NCBI GenBank assembly: GCA_900556195.1
Contig: USOJ01000010.1
Coordinates: 1 to 12,495 of the forward strand
Direction: 5' to 3'
Source: an uncultured Eubacteriales bacterium
GTDB taxonomy: Bacteria > Bacillota > Clostridia > Christensenellales > Borkfalkiaceae
DNA: 12,495 nt
Positions within the stretch are counted from its first letter, which is position 1, and each line of letters begins with the position of its first letter. Below are positions 1 through 5,243 of the stretch, in pieces. The translations under genes were made by a program, and so were the position numbers. A model generated the notes under the pieces. The model was not told the DNA's origin. It was given only the letters and a program-made list of their open reading frames with translations, and made no database searches.

Positions 1-175
1 GCGTCATCGGCGTATCTTCTATTACGTCGTGGAGTAAGGCTACGACCTTTTCGTCGTTCGTATTGCATTTTAACGCTACCGTTATCGGGTGGAAAACGTA
101 ATCGAGACCGTCTTTGCCTACAACGCCCTTATGCGCCTTTATCGCTATCTCTAACGCTTTTCTGATTAAATCCAT
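1..175 (-). CDS. RelA/SpoT-type HD-domain ppGpp hydrolase-like protein, N-terminal part (cut by window edge)
   Basis: The first 58 residues of a protein that continues beyond the left edge. It begins MDLIRKALEIAIKAHKG, followed by FHPITVA at about residues 31-37 and ALLHDVIEDT at about 46-55. The spaced HP and LLHDxxEDT motifs are characteristic of the HD phosphohydrolase domain of RelA/SpoT and of the small alarmone or guanosine-polyphosphate hydrolases; the His-Asp pair binds the catalytic metal. The visible part cannot show whether a synthetase domain follows, so it could be a small stand-alone hydrolase or a long Rel protein; the very short N-terminus before HP suggests a small HD-only form. 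A GAAGGGA stretch lies upstream but rather far from the ATG. Family assignment is firm, exact substrate is not. Confidence 0.85.
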   Translation of the reverse strand, partial: MDLIRKALEIAIKAHKGVVGKDGLDYVFHPITVALKCNTNDEKVVALLHDVIEDTPMT

Positions 176-268
176 TTTACAATTAAATTATATCCCTTCG
201 TTTTATGTGCATTTACAAACTATTTTAAGGCAATTATTGAAAAAATTATAAAAAGTTTTTTTCGTAGG
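176..268 (-). other. AT-rich gap between HD-hydrolase gene and small-ORF operon
   Basis: Very AT-rich on both strands. On the minus strand an A-run followed by a T-run (about 240-262) could form a weak AT-only hairpin ending the upstream mini-operon, and a TATAAT lies at about 187-192 just before the HD-hydrolase ATG. No good -35 element is correctly spaced for that TATAAT, so neither a terminator nor a promoter is called with certainty. Confidence 0.3.
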
Positions 269-496
269 TCAGTCCGTCGTTAAGTACAGCCACAGGTGTG
301 AGCCATTACCAATTAAATTTACGGGAATATCGTTTTCGTATGCACCCGATACACCGTCATCATCTCGAAGTATCATATCTATCCAATCTGGGGAGATATG
401 CGCTTTTCTTAAATTCTTTTTTGCGGTCTCTAAAATTTCGGCATAAGGTTTACCGTAATATTTTTCAGTAAATCTCTTATCTTCATCGGTTATCAT
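269..496 (-). CDS. small hypothetical protein, third ORF of overlapping trio (75 aa)
   Basis: A 75-residue acidic/basic mixed soluble protein with no transmembrane segment or signal peptide; I do not recognise the family. It starts MITDEDKRFTEKYYGK, has a helical-looking charged N-terminal half and ends in a hydrophobic stretch (NGSHLWLYL). The start is well supported: an AGGGAGG ribosome binding site lies at 507-513, ten bases before the ATG. The ATG overlaps the stop codon of the preceding small ORF (ATGA), which indicates translational coupling within one transcript. It is the last gene of the operon read from the promoter near 929-957. The function cannot be inferred from the neighbours. 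Confidence 0.7.
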   Translation of the reverse strand: MITDEDKRFTEKYYGKPYAEILETAKKNLRKAHISPDWIDMILRDDDGVSGAYENDIPVNLIGNGSHLWLYLTTD

Positions 497-627
497 TCAA
501 AACTTACCTCCCTATAATTTTCTTTTTTAAGTTGTTCGTAAATCTCTTTGGGCTTATCTCCGTAGTCTTTAATTTTCCCTAACGGGATATAACGCCCTGC
601 CGCTTTTTGATTTATGCGATAAGTCAA
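493..627 (-). CDS. very short coupled ORF or frameshifted tail of the upstream gene (44 aa)
   Basis: A 44-codon frame opening at a TTG that overlaps the stop of the preceding ORF (TTGA) and closing in an ATGA overlap with the next one. It reads TYRINQKAAGRYIPLGKIKD and then a Lys/Glu-rich helix, and looks protein-like rather than random. There is no ribosome binding site in front of the TTG. Two readings fit: a separate, translationally coupled micro-protein, or the C-terminal half of the 624-845 gene, which would be about 118 residues long if one base were restored near 627. Neither half is a family I recognise. The tight packing on both sides favours this stretch being translated in some form. 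Confidence 0.45.
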   Translation of the reverse strand: MTYRINQKAAGRYIPLGKIKDYGDKPKEIYEQLKKENYREVSFE

Positions 628-845
628 AGTTCTAAATATCGCGTCGCCTTTTTAAGAAATTCGTGTTCATCGGAACTCTCGTCCATTAACCTATTAAAAA
701 CAGTGATAGTAGTCTCTTCATTTCCGTCATTATGCGAACCGAACGCAAGAAATCCCATAATTATTAAAGTGTTCTCGCTATACCCTTTATCCTTTGCTTT
801 TTTAATAAGTGGCTCGGACTTTTTAACAATTTCATCTCTAAACAT
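624..845 (-). CDS. small hypothetical protein, first ORF of overlapping trio (73 aa)
   Basis: A 73-residue soluble protein of unknown family: a basic helical N-terminus (MFRDEIVKKSEPLIKKAKDK), a hydrophobic core (TLIIMGFLAFGSH), an acidic loop and a C-terminal basic helix. It has no signal peptide or membrane span. The start is supported by AAGGAGA at 854-860, eight bases from the ATG, and by a promoter about 80 bases upstream. Its stop overlaps the TTG of the next small frame, so it may be the N-terminal half of a frameshifted longer gene. A plus-strand frame covering the same bases lacks a ribosome binding site and is treated as a shadow. Confidence 0.65.
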   Translation of the reverse strand: MFRDEIVKKSEPLIKKAKDKGYSENTLIIMGFLAFGSHNDGNEETTITVFNRLMDESSDEHEFLKKATRYLEL

Positions 846-928
846 TTTTATTTTCTCCTTATAACAGACAAGTATAAAGATAAATCGTCTTCATTTTTTG
901 AATTCCAGAACTCTTCTTATTTTATATA

Positions 929-957
929 ATTTTACCACGACTTAACCGCTTTGTAAA
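929..957 (-). promoter_or_regulatory. sigma-A promoter of the three-ORF micro-operon
   Basis: On the minus strand TTTACA (952-957) is followed after exactly 17 bases by TAAAAT (929-934). This gives a leader of roughly 75-80 bases before the ATG at 845. It is the only well-formed promoter between the micro-operon and the terminator at 1061. Confidence 0.7.
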
Positions 958-1040
958 GCGATATGCGAAATTTATGCCGCAGACTCCTTACGCGCGCATA
1001 ATAACACGCTAATTACGCCAATATCTGTCATATATTGAAA

Positions 1041-1093
1041 ATTTTTAAGAAAAAATTTACGGGCTGGGCAAAGAATTTTTCTTCGCCCAGCCC
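1041..1093 (-). terminator. intrinsic terminator of the lipoprotein-yfbR operon
   Basis: A 9-bp GC-rich stem (1061-1069 with 1085-1093, GGGCTGGGC pairing GCCCAGCCC) is extended by AAGAA/TTCTT after one mismatch. On the minus strand it is followed by an AT-rich, T-rich tail (1060-1041). It starts 17 bases after the yfbR stop. Confidence 0.9.
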
Positions 1094-1109
1094 GCCGCTT
1101 ATTCTTTAT

Positions 1110-1697
1110 TTACATTTCGAGTTCGTCAAGGGTTTTCGAAAACGTAGGCAATACGTTTTTGATAAAATATTTTACCGCTTCGTCGTCGGCGTCCGACAAT
1201 TCTTTACCGATACTTTCTTTCGCTTTCAGAAACTCTTTATTGCCGACTTTCAATTCTTCAAGACACTTGATATACGCGCATATACGGTCGGCGTATTTCA
1301 TAAGTTTATGTTCTTCGCTGCTCGGGTCGTCCAGAATAAACTCTCTGTACCTGTTCTGGAGTTCTTCGGGGAGTTTGGCGATAAGCCGTTCGTTCGCGTC
1401 TTTTTCAAGGCTTTTGTACGCCGAATTTATCTCGCGGTTAAAGTACTTGATAGGCGTGGGCAGATCGCCCGTTACGACTTCGCTGGTTTCGTGGTAAACG
1501 GCAAGGCAAAGCGTCTTATATTCGTCTACTTTGCCGCCGAATTTTTCGTTTTTAATAATTGCGAGAGCGTGAGCGATTACCGCGACTTCCCAACTATGTT
1601 CCATTATATTTTCTTCGGACGTGGAACGCATAAGCGCCCAACGCTTTATGTATTTCATGCGCATCAGGTACGCGTAAAAATCAAATTCTTCTTTCAT
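1110..1697 (-). CDS. yfbR: 5'-deoxynucleotidase YfbR-like (HD-domain phosphohydrolase)
   Basis: Close in length (195 aa) and sequence to E. coli YfbR, which removes phosphate from 2'-deoxyribonucleoside 5'-monophosphates in the cytoplasm and so takes part in dNMP turnover. Visible landmarks: RW at 19-20, EENIMEHS with metal ligand His34, YHETSEVVTGDLPTPIKYFN at 68-87, ADRICAYIKCLEEL at 136-149 with Asp137, and NKEFLLAK-like NKEFLKAK near 153-160. These match the E. coli metal and substrate residues (H33, H68, E72, D77, D137). One difference stands out: the Asp of the HD pair is Glu here (His69-Glu70). The ATG overlaps the lipoprotein stop (ATGA), so the two genes are translationally coupled. 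Identification is firm; activity with Glu at the metal site is untested. Confidence 0.92.
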   Translation of the reverse strand: MKEEFDFYAYLMRMKYIKRWALMRSTSEENIMEHSWEVAVIAHALAIIKNEKFGGKVDEYKTLCLAVYHETSEVVTGDLPTPIKYFNREINSAYKSLEKDANERLIAKLPEELQNRYREFILDDPSSEEHKLMKYADRICAYIKCLEELKVGNKEFLKAKESIGKELSDADDEAVKYFIKNVLPTFSKTLDELEM

Positions 1698-2290
1698 GCT
1701 TTTCTCTCTACTTTGACCGTCGCGGGAAAGGCGTTCGTTGCGACTTCAGCCGTTTTTTCGACCGTTACGGACTCTAACTTATTGCAATACGCGAACGCCC
1801 CGTCGCCGATTTTACTCACTGCGGTAAGCGTGAGATATTGTAGTTTTTTACAGCCCGAAAACGCGTAAGCGCGTATTATTTGCGTAGCGACGCATTCGCC
1901 CGACGAATTTTTTTCGGCGTCTTTACCGTAAACCACCGTCGTCAGATATTCGCAATCCGCAAACGCGTGTATCCCAGTTTCGGTAACGCTTGCGGGAACG
2001 GAAACGGAAATAAACTTACCGCCGGCAAAGCCGCGTTCTTTTATCGCCACGACGGGTTTTTCTTCATACGTAGCGGGCAAAATAACGTACAACGGCAAAT
2101 CGGCGTCCGCTTTTGCGGATATTATATAGCCCGTTTCGTCGGCGTTTAAGTCGAAATCGAAATATTTTGCGTCGGTCGGGTCGCCGTCGGTCGTATGCGG
2201 AAAGGTCGGAGCGGTCTTTTCGCTGCAACCCGCAAGCGCGACGAACGCCAGAACGCACGCCGCGATTATCAGTCGGAATTTTCTTTTCAT
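1694..2290 (-). CDS. BspA-type leucine-rich-repeat lipoprotein
   Basis: A 198-residue secreted lipoprotein. It opens with a basic n-region (MKRKFR), a hydrophobic stretch and a lipobox LAGC with Cys22 as the lipidation site, so it should be anchored to the outer face of the membrane. After a Thr/Asp-rich linker (24-50) comes a domain ending in LRR_5/BspA-like repeats, with landmarks GFAGGKFISVSVPASVT (88-103), IHAFADCEYLTTV (107-119), AYAFSGCKKLQYLTL (141-155) and GAFAYCNKLESVTV (164-177). Such repeats usually mediate binding to proteins or surfaces. The ribosome binding site GAGGAGA directly precedes the ATG. Its tight coupling to yfbR is unexpected, because one product is extracellular and the other a cytoplasmic nucleotidase. 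The ligand is unknown. Confidence 0.88.
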   Translation of the reverse strand: MKRKFRLIIAACVLAFVALAGCSEKTAPTFPHTTDGDPTDAKYFDFDLNADETGYIISAKADADLPLYVILPATYEEKPVVAIKERGFAGGKFISVSVPASVTETGIHAFADCEYLTTVVYGKDAEKNSSGECVATQIIRAYAFSGCKKLQYLTLTAVSKIGDGAFAYCNKLESVTVEKTAEVATNAFPATVKVERKA

Positions 2291-2326
2291 ATATTCTCCT
2301 CGTCGGATATCGTTCGTTTTTTTACT

Positions 2327-2355
2327 ATTATAATATCAAGCCCGCGTTTTGTCAA
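2327..2355 (-). promoter_or_regulatory. consensus sigma-A promoter of the lipoprotein-yfbR operon
   Basis: A perfect TTGACA (2350-2355, minus strand) with a 17-base spacer and a perfect TATAAT (2327-2332). It lies about 37 bases before the lipoprotein ATG. Full consensus suggests strong, largely unregulated expression. Confidence 0.9.
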
Positions 2356-2401
2356 GTCAAAATAAAAATATATAAACTTTATAACCTTAAAAAACGCCGA
2401 A

Positions 2402-2445
2402 CGCAAAAACGAAAAACGCCGCGAATCGCAAAACGCTTCGCGGCG
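2402..2445 (-). terminator. intrinsic terminator of degV
   Basis: A 9-bp stem CGCCGCGAA/TTCGCGGCG (2437-2445 with 2417-2425) with an 11-base loop, followed on the minus strand by TTTTTCGTTTTT (2416 downward). It starts 14 bases after the degV stop. Confidence 0.9.
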
Positions 2446-2458
2446 ACGTAATCTTTAA

Positions 2459-3307
2459 TCAGTCTTCTAAACCGTCGTTTATATAGAGAATACCGAGCGT
2501 GTTTTTTCCGCAATGGCTCGAAACCGTGCAACCCGCGTAGGTTTCGTAAACCTTTGCAAAGCCGCAATCTTTCAGAACCGCTTTCGCCGCGTCGACCATT
2601 TCCTGCGTCGCTCTCGAATGGGTTATGAAGATAACCGACTTATCGGGATTGTTGTAACGATTGAGTACACTCTGGCAATATTTCGTTACGACGTCGTTCA
2701 TACGACCTCTGAATTTTTCGGTATTGCCCATTACTCCGTTTTTAACTTCTATTTCGGGACGTATTTTCAAAAGATTCGCGCCGAATAACGCCAGCCCCGA
2801 ACATCTTCCGCCGCGGTAGAGGTAATCGAGCCTTTCGATGACGAAACTCGCCTGAACGGCAGGGATTCTCGCCTTGACCTTTTCTACGATTTCTTCGGGA
2901 GCAAGCCCCTTATCCGCAAGTTTTTTAGCGTAAATTGCTTCGAGCGTAATGCCCGTAGAAAGCGTGCGGCTGTCTATTACGTACACGTTTTTGAAATTTT
3001 TGGCGGAATTGACCGCGTTGTTGTACGCGCTCGACATATCCGACGAAATGTCGAAGTGAATAACGGCGTCGTTCGTTTCGAGAAGTTTTTTGAAATGCTC
3101 GTTGAACTGCTCTTCGTTTACGGCGTTGGTCTTCGGCAACGTTTTGTGAGCGTCTGCGTAAGCGAAAATTTCAAGCGTGTCTACTTCACCGTCGTAAAAA
3201 AATCTGTCGCCCATCGTAACGCCGAAAGGCACTACGCTGAACCCGTATTCATTTTTTACTTCCTCGCTCGCGTCGCAAGCGCTGTCAAGCGAAATCGCAA
3301 TCTTCAT
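2459..3307 (-). CDS. DegV family fatty-acid-binding protein
   Basis: A full-length (282 aa) DegV-family protein. Members bind a long-chain fatty acid between two alpha/beta domains; in Gram-positive bacteria the related FakB proteins present fatty acid to the kinase FakA for phosphorylation. Landmarks: N-terminal strand with DSACD (8-12), KTNAVN at the usual TSQP-like site (59-64), ISSDMSSAY (87-95), IDSRTLSTG (111-119), LDYLYRGGRCSG (160-171) and the C-terminal SSHCGKNTLG (263-272). The last corresponds to the conserved HxGPGxxG segment, though Cys-Gly-Lys replaces Gly-Pro-Gly. No fakA gene is nearby, so the partner kinase would be elsewhere. Ribosome binding site AGGAGAG lies at 3316-3322, eight bases from the ATG. 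It is a single-gene unit with its own promoter and terminator. Confidence 0.93.
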   Translation of the reverse strand: MKIAISLDSACDASEEVKNEYGFSVVPFGVTMGDRFFYDGEVDTLEIFAYADAHKTLPKTNAVNEEQFNEHFKKLLETNDAVIHFDISSDMSSAYNNAVNSAKNFKNVYVIDSRTLSTGITLEAIYAKKLADKGLAPEEIVEKVKARIPAVQASFVIERLDYLYRGGRCSGLALFGANLLKIRPEIEVKNGVMGNTEKFRGRMNDVVTKYCQSVLNRYNNPDKSVIFITHSRATQEMVDAAKAVLKDCGFAKVYETYAGCTVSSHCGKNTLGILYINDGLED

Positions 3308-3354
3308 TTTATACTCTCTCCTATAAGGTAGGCTTTGCCCGTTTTTACGGTTGT

Positions 3355-3383
3355 ATTATACCTATTTACGCACATAATATCAA
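3355..3383 (-). promoter_or_regulatory. sigma-A promoter of degV
   Basis: Minus strand TTGATA (3378-3383), a 17-base spacer, then TATAAT (3355-3360). This gives a leader of about 40 bases before the degV ATG. Confidence 0.85.
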
Positions 3384-3425
3384 ATTATTACGGGCAATTT
3401 TCGTTATACGATTGAAATACTCAAA

Positions 3426-3460
3426 GTAGAATCGCAAAAAACGAGTCTACCGTCGGTAGA
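3426..3460. promoter_or_regulatory. operator-like cluster of GTAGA/TCTAC half-sites
   Basis: Three copies of the same 5-mer alternate in orientation: GTAGA (3426-3430), TCTAC (3446-3450) and GTAGA (3456-3460). The last two form a 6-bp inverted repeat TCTACC-GTC-GGTAGA (3446-3460). The cluster lies between the divergent degV and MFS promoters, about 45 bases upstream of the MFS -35. It could be a binding site for a dimeric regulator of either gene; the regulator is unknown. Confidence 0.4.
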
Positions 3461-3506
3461 ATTTTCGCTAAAAATCGTATACGTTATTAAAAACGCGTTA
3501 TTTTAG

Positions 3507-3535
3507 TTGAGAAATTTATCGCAATATGTTAGAAT
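3507..3535 (+). promoter_or_regulatory. sigma-A promoter of the MFS permease gene
   Basis: TTGAGA (3507-3512), a 17-base spacer, then TAGAAT (3530-3535). Transcription would start near 3541-3543, downstream of an in-frame ATG at 3526. That ATG therefore cannot be the start codon on this transcript. A palindrome AACGCGTT (3492-3499) sits immediately upstream of the -35. Confidence 0.75.
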
Positions 3536-3579
3536 GCCGTCATATTTTGTATAGAGGGCAACTTTCGGGAGATAAACGA

Positions 3580-4782
3580 ATGACTAACGGAATTTCGACA
3601 AAAAAATACGGACTTACGCTGACCGCGTGTTACGTCGGCTACGTCATACAGGCGATAGTAAATAACCTGTCGCCCCTTTTGTTCGTGCAATTCGGCAAGC
3701 AGTTCGGAGTTTCTCAAAGCCAATTGTCGATTCTGATTTTCGTCAATTTCGGTTTGCAGATTTTAGTAGATGCGGTATCGCCGAAAATAGTCGAAAAAAT
3801 AGGTTACAGAGCGGCCGCGATAATCGCCCAGACCTTTTCCGCCGTCGGACTGATTTGCCTCGGCTCGCTTCCGTTTATAATGCCATCGTACGCGGGGATA
3901 ATAATCGCCGCCCTTTTAATGGCTGTCGGCGGAGGCTTCGTCGAAGTTATCATAAGCCCCGTAGTCGAAGCGTTGCCGCTCGGCAACAAGTCGGGCGCGA
4001 TGTGCTTTTTGCACTCTTTCTATTGCTGGGGTCATATAATAACCGTACTCGTCGCTACGCTTTATTTCAATTGTTTCGGCATCGGCAACTGGCAATGGCT
4101 GCCGATCGCCCTGTCGGTTATACCCGTTCTGAACTGTATAATATTTGCCAGATGCCCGATAGAAACGCTCGACGGCGACGAAAATCCGTCCACCTATAAG
4201 TCGATTTTCACGGCAAAAGGCTTTATCGTGTTCCCCGTTTTGATGCTCGCCGCGGGCGCGGCGGAACAGTCTATCGCGCAGTGGGCGTCGGCTTTTGCCG
4301 AAAAAGGGCTCGGCGTAAATAAGACTATGGGCGATATTCTCGGCACGTGCTTGTTCGCCTTTTTTATGGCGATTTCAAGGACGGTTTACGGAATACTCGG
4401 CGATAAAATCAATTTAGGAAAAGCGATATTTGCCTGCGGAGTTTTGCTTACGGGAGCGTATCTTCTGACCGCGCTTTCGCCGTCGGCGTACCTTTCGCTT
4501 GCGGGTATTGCCCTTGCGGGGCTTTTCGTCGGTCTGTTGTGGCCCGGAGCGTACTCGCTCGCGGGGAAACACTTTCCGCAAGGCGGAACGAAAATGTTCG
4601 GAATGCTCGCGCTTTTCGGCGACGTCGGCTGCACGTTAGGACCTACCCTTACCGGACTCGTTTCCGAAGAAATCAAGACGGGACTTTTATTCTCGGTAAT
4701 ATTCCCGATAACGGTCGTCGTATGCTCGTTCGTATTTTTAATTATGAGAAAACGCGAAAAAACAAAAACTTTGTCGAAATGA
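3580..4782 (+). CDS. MFS transporter, related to the fucose:H+ symporter (FHS/FucP) family
   Basis: A 400-residue, strongly hydrophobic protein with about twelve predicted membrane segments in two halves, separated by a polar loop near 191-212 (RCPIETLDGDENPSTYK). Short loop motifs resemble MFS motif A in degenerate form: VDAVSPKIVEKIGYR between helices 2 and 3 (63-77) and YGILGDKINLGK between helices 8 and 9 (270-281). LHSFYCWGH (144-152) and the GLLWPGAYS segment (318-326) recall FHS-family sugar permeases, which import monosaccharides with protons. The substrate is inferred only. The start chosen is the ATG with GGGAGA at 3567-3572, seven bases away; the longer upstream option begins inside the promoter. 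No terminator is visible after the stop, so some transcripts may run into the tRNA genes. A sugar role fits the GH95/GH2 genes across the tRNA pair. Confidence 0.8.
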   Translation: MTNGISTKKYGLTLTACYVGYVIQAIVNNLSPLLFVQFGKQFGVSQSQLSILIFVNFGLQILVDAVSPKIVEKIGYRAAAIIAQTFSAVGLICLGSLPFIMPSYAGIIIAALLMAVGGGFVEVIISPVVEALPLGNKSGAMCFLHSFYCWGHIITVLVATLYFNCFGIGNWQWLPIALSVIPVLNCIIFARCPIETLDGDENPSTYKSIFTAKGFIVFPVLMLAAGAAEQSIAQWASAFAEKGLGVNKTMGDILGTCLFAFFMAISRTVYGILGDKINLGKAIFACGVLLTGAYLLTALSPSAYLSLAGIALAGLFVGLLWPGAYSLAGKHFPQGGTKMFGMLALFGDVGCTLGPTLTGLVSEEIKTGLLFSVIFPITVVVCSFVFLIMRKREKTKTLSK

Positions 4783-4803
4783 AAAAAGATTTACTATAAT
4801 CGT

Positions 4804-4832
4804 TTGACAAAGCAAATTTTTTATGATAGAAT
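4804..4832 (+). promoter_or_regulatory. sigma-A promoter of the tRNA pair
   Basis: TTGACA (4804-4809), a 17-base spacer, then TAGAAT (4827-4832). The predicted start near 4839 is about 20 bases upstream of the mature tRNA-Cys 5' end. Confidence 0.85.
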
Positions 4833-4858
4833 AAACAGGCTATCGATGCGTGAGGCGT

Positions 4859-4933
4859 GGCGCTATAGCCAAGTGGTAAGGCAAGGGTCTGCAAAACCCT
4901 TATGCCCCGGTTCAAATCCGGGTGGCGCCTCCA
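4859..4933 (+). tRNA. tRNA-Cys (anticodon GCA)
   Basis: A complete cloverleaf of 75 bases. The acceptor stem GGCGCTA pairs with TGGCGCC, the discriminator base is U (typical of tRNA-Cys) and CCA is encoded. The anticodon loop CTGCAAA gives GCA at 4891-4893, closed by AGGGT/ACCCT. The T arm is CCCGG-TTCAAAT-CCGGG. It is the first of two tRNAs read from one promoter. Confidence 0.97.
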
Positions 4934-4937
4934 ACTA

Positions 4938-4971
4938 ATTTCGCCCCGATGGAAATCCATCGGGGCGAAAT
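4938..4971. repeat. perfect 15-bp hairpin in the tRNA spacer
   Basis: ATTTCGCCCCGATGG (4938-4952) is exactly complementary to 4957-4971 with a four-base loop (AAAT). Neither strand has a T-tract after it, so it is not a normal intrinsic terminator. It may be an RNA processing or stability element between tRNA-Cys and tRNA-Leu. Confidence 0.85.
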
Positions 4972-4989
4972 CAATAAAATCGTAATTAC

Positions 4990-5076
4990 GCCGCTGTGGC
5001 GAAACAGGCAGACGCAAGGGACTTAAAATCCCTCGGAGTAACATCCGTGCCGGTTCAAATCCGGCCAGCGGCACCA
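4990..5076 (+). tRNA. tRNA-Leu (anticodon TAA)
   Basis: An 87-base class II tRNA with the long variable arm expected for leucine. The acceptor stem GCCGCTG pairs with CAGCGGC, the discriminator is A and CCA is encoded. The anticodon loop CTTAAAA gives TAA at 5024-5026, closed by AGGGA/TCCCT. The T arm is GCCGG-TTCAAAT-CCGGC. It reads UUA and probably UUG codons. Confidence 0.97.
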
Positions 5077-5106
5077 AAAAAGCAGGTTTTTCAACCTGCC
5101 TTTTTT
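5077..5106. terminator. bidirectional intrinsic terminator between tRNA-Leu and the glycosidase operon
   Basis: Stem GCAGGTT (5082-5088) pairs with AACCTGC (5093-5099) around a four-base loop. It is flanked by six A on the left and six T on the right (5101-5106), so both strands end in a T-run. It ends the tRNA transcript, and on the minus strand it is the first good terminator after the GH95 stop about 140 bases away. Confidence 0.9.
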
Positions 5107-5243
5107 ATGCCTTGAATTTTGCAAATTCCGACCTTGCAAAATAAGAATTCGTTTAGTATGGAGTAAACGATATAAACTATTATAAAATACAATTCAATCT
5201 TTCTGATAACGTTACGGCTTTACTCTTTGCTTTACGTACTTCG
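5107..5243. other. gap after GH95 gene with two inverted repeats
   Basis: No gene is seen here. There are two short inverted repeats: TTTTGCAA (5117-5124) with TTGCAAAA (5134-5141), and CGTTTA (5150-5155) with TAAACG (5164-5169). Both resemble operator or weak hairpin structures. The sequence is probably the 3' untranslated end of the glycosidase operon transcript. Confidence 0.4.

Noticed and set aside
493..845. Toxin-antitoxin module reading of the mini-ORF operon
   Set aside because: Size and overlap would fit, but neither a DNA-binding antitoxin motif nor a known toxin fold motif is visible, and there are three frames rather than two.
607..864. 85-codon plus-strand frame opposite the first mini-ORF
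   Set aside because: The minus-strand frame has both a promoter and a strong ribosome binding site; the plus-strand frame has neither.
1035..1868. 277-codon plus-strand frame across yfbR and the lipoprotein gene
   Set aside because: It is a shadow of two well-identified minus-strand genes, begins beside their terminator and has no ribosome binding site.
3526..3579. Upstream ATG extending the MFS permease by 18 residues
   Set aside because: This ATG lies between the -35 and -10 elements, so it is not in the transcript. The ATG at 3580 has a proper ribosome binding site, and the extra residues do not look like a membrane-protein N-terminus.
4742..5077. 111-codon minus-strand frame across the tRNA pair (begins MVPLAGFEPAR)
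   Set aside because: It reads the complement of tRNA-Leu and tRNA-Cys. GFEPAR and LGYSAT strings are a known artefact of translating antisense tRNA.
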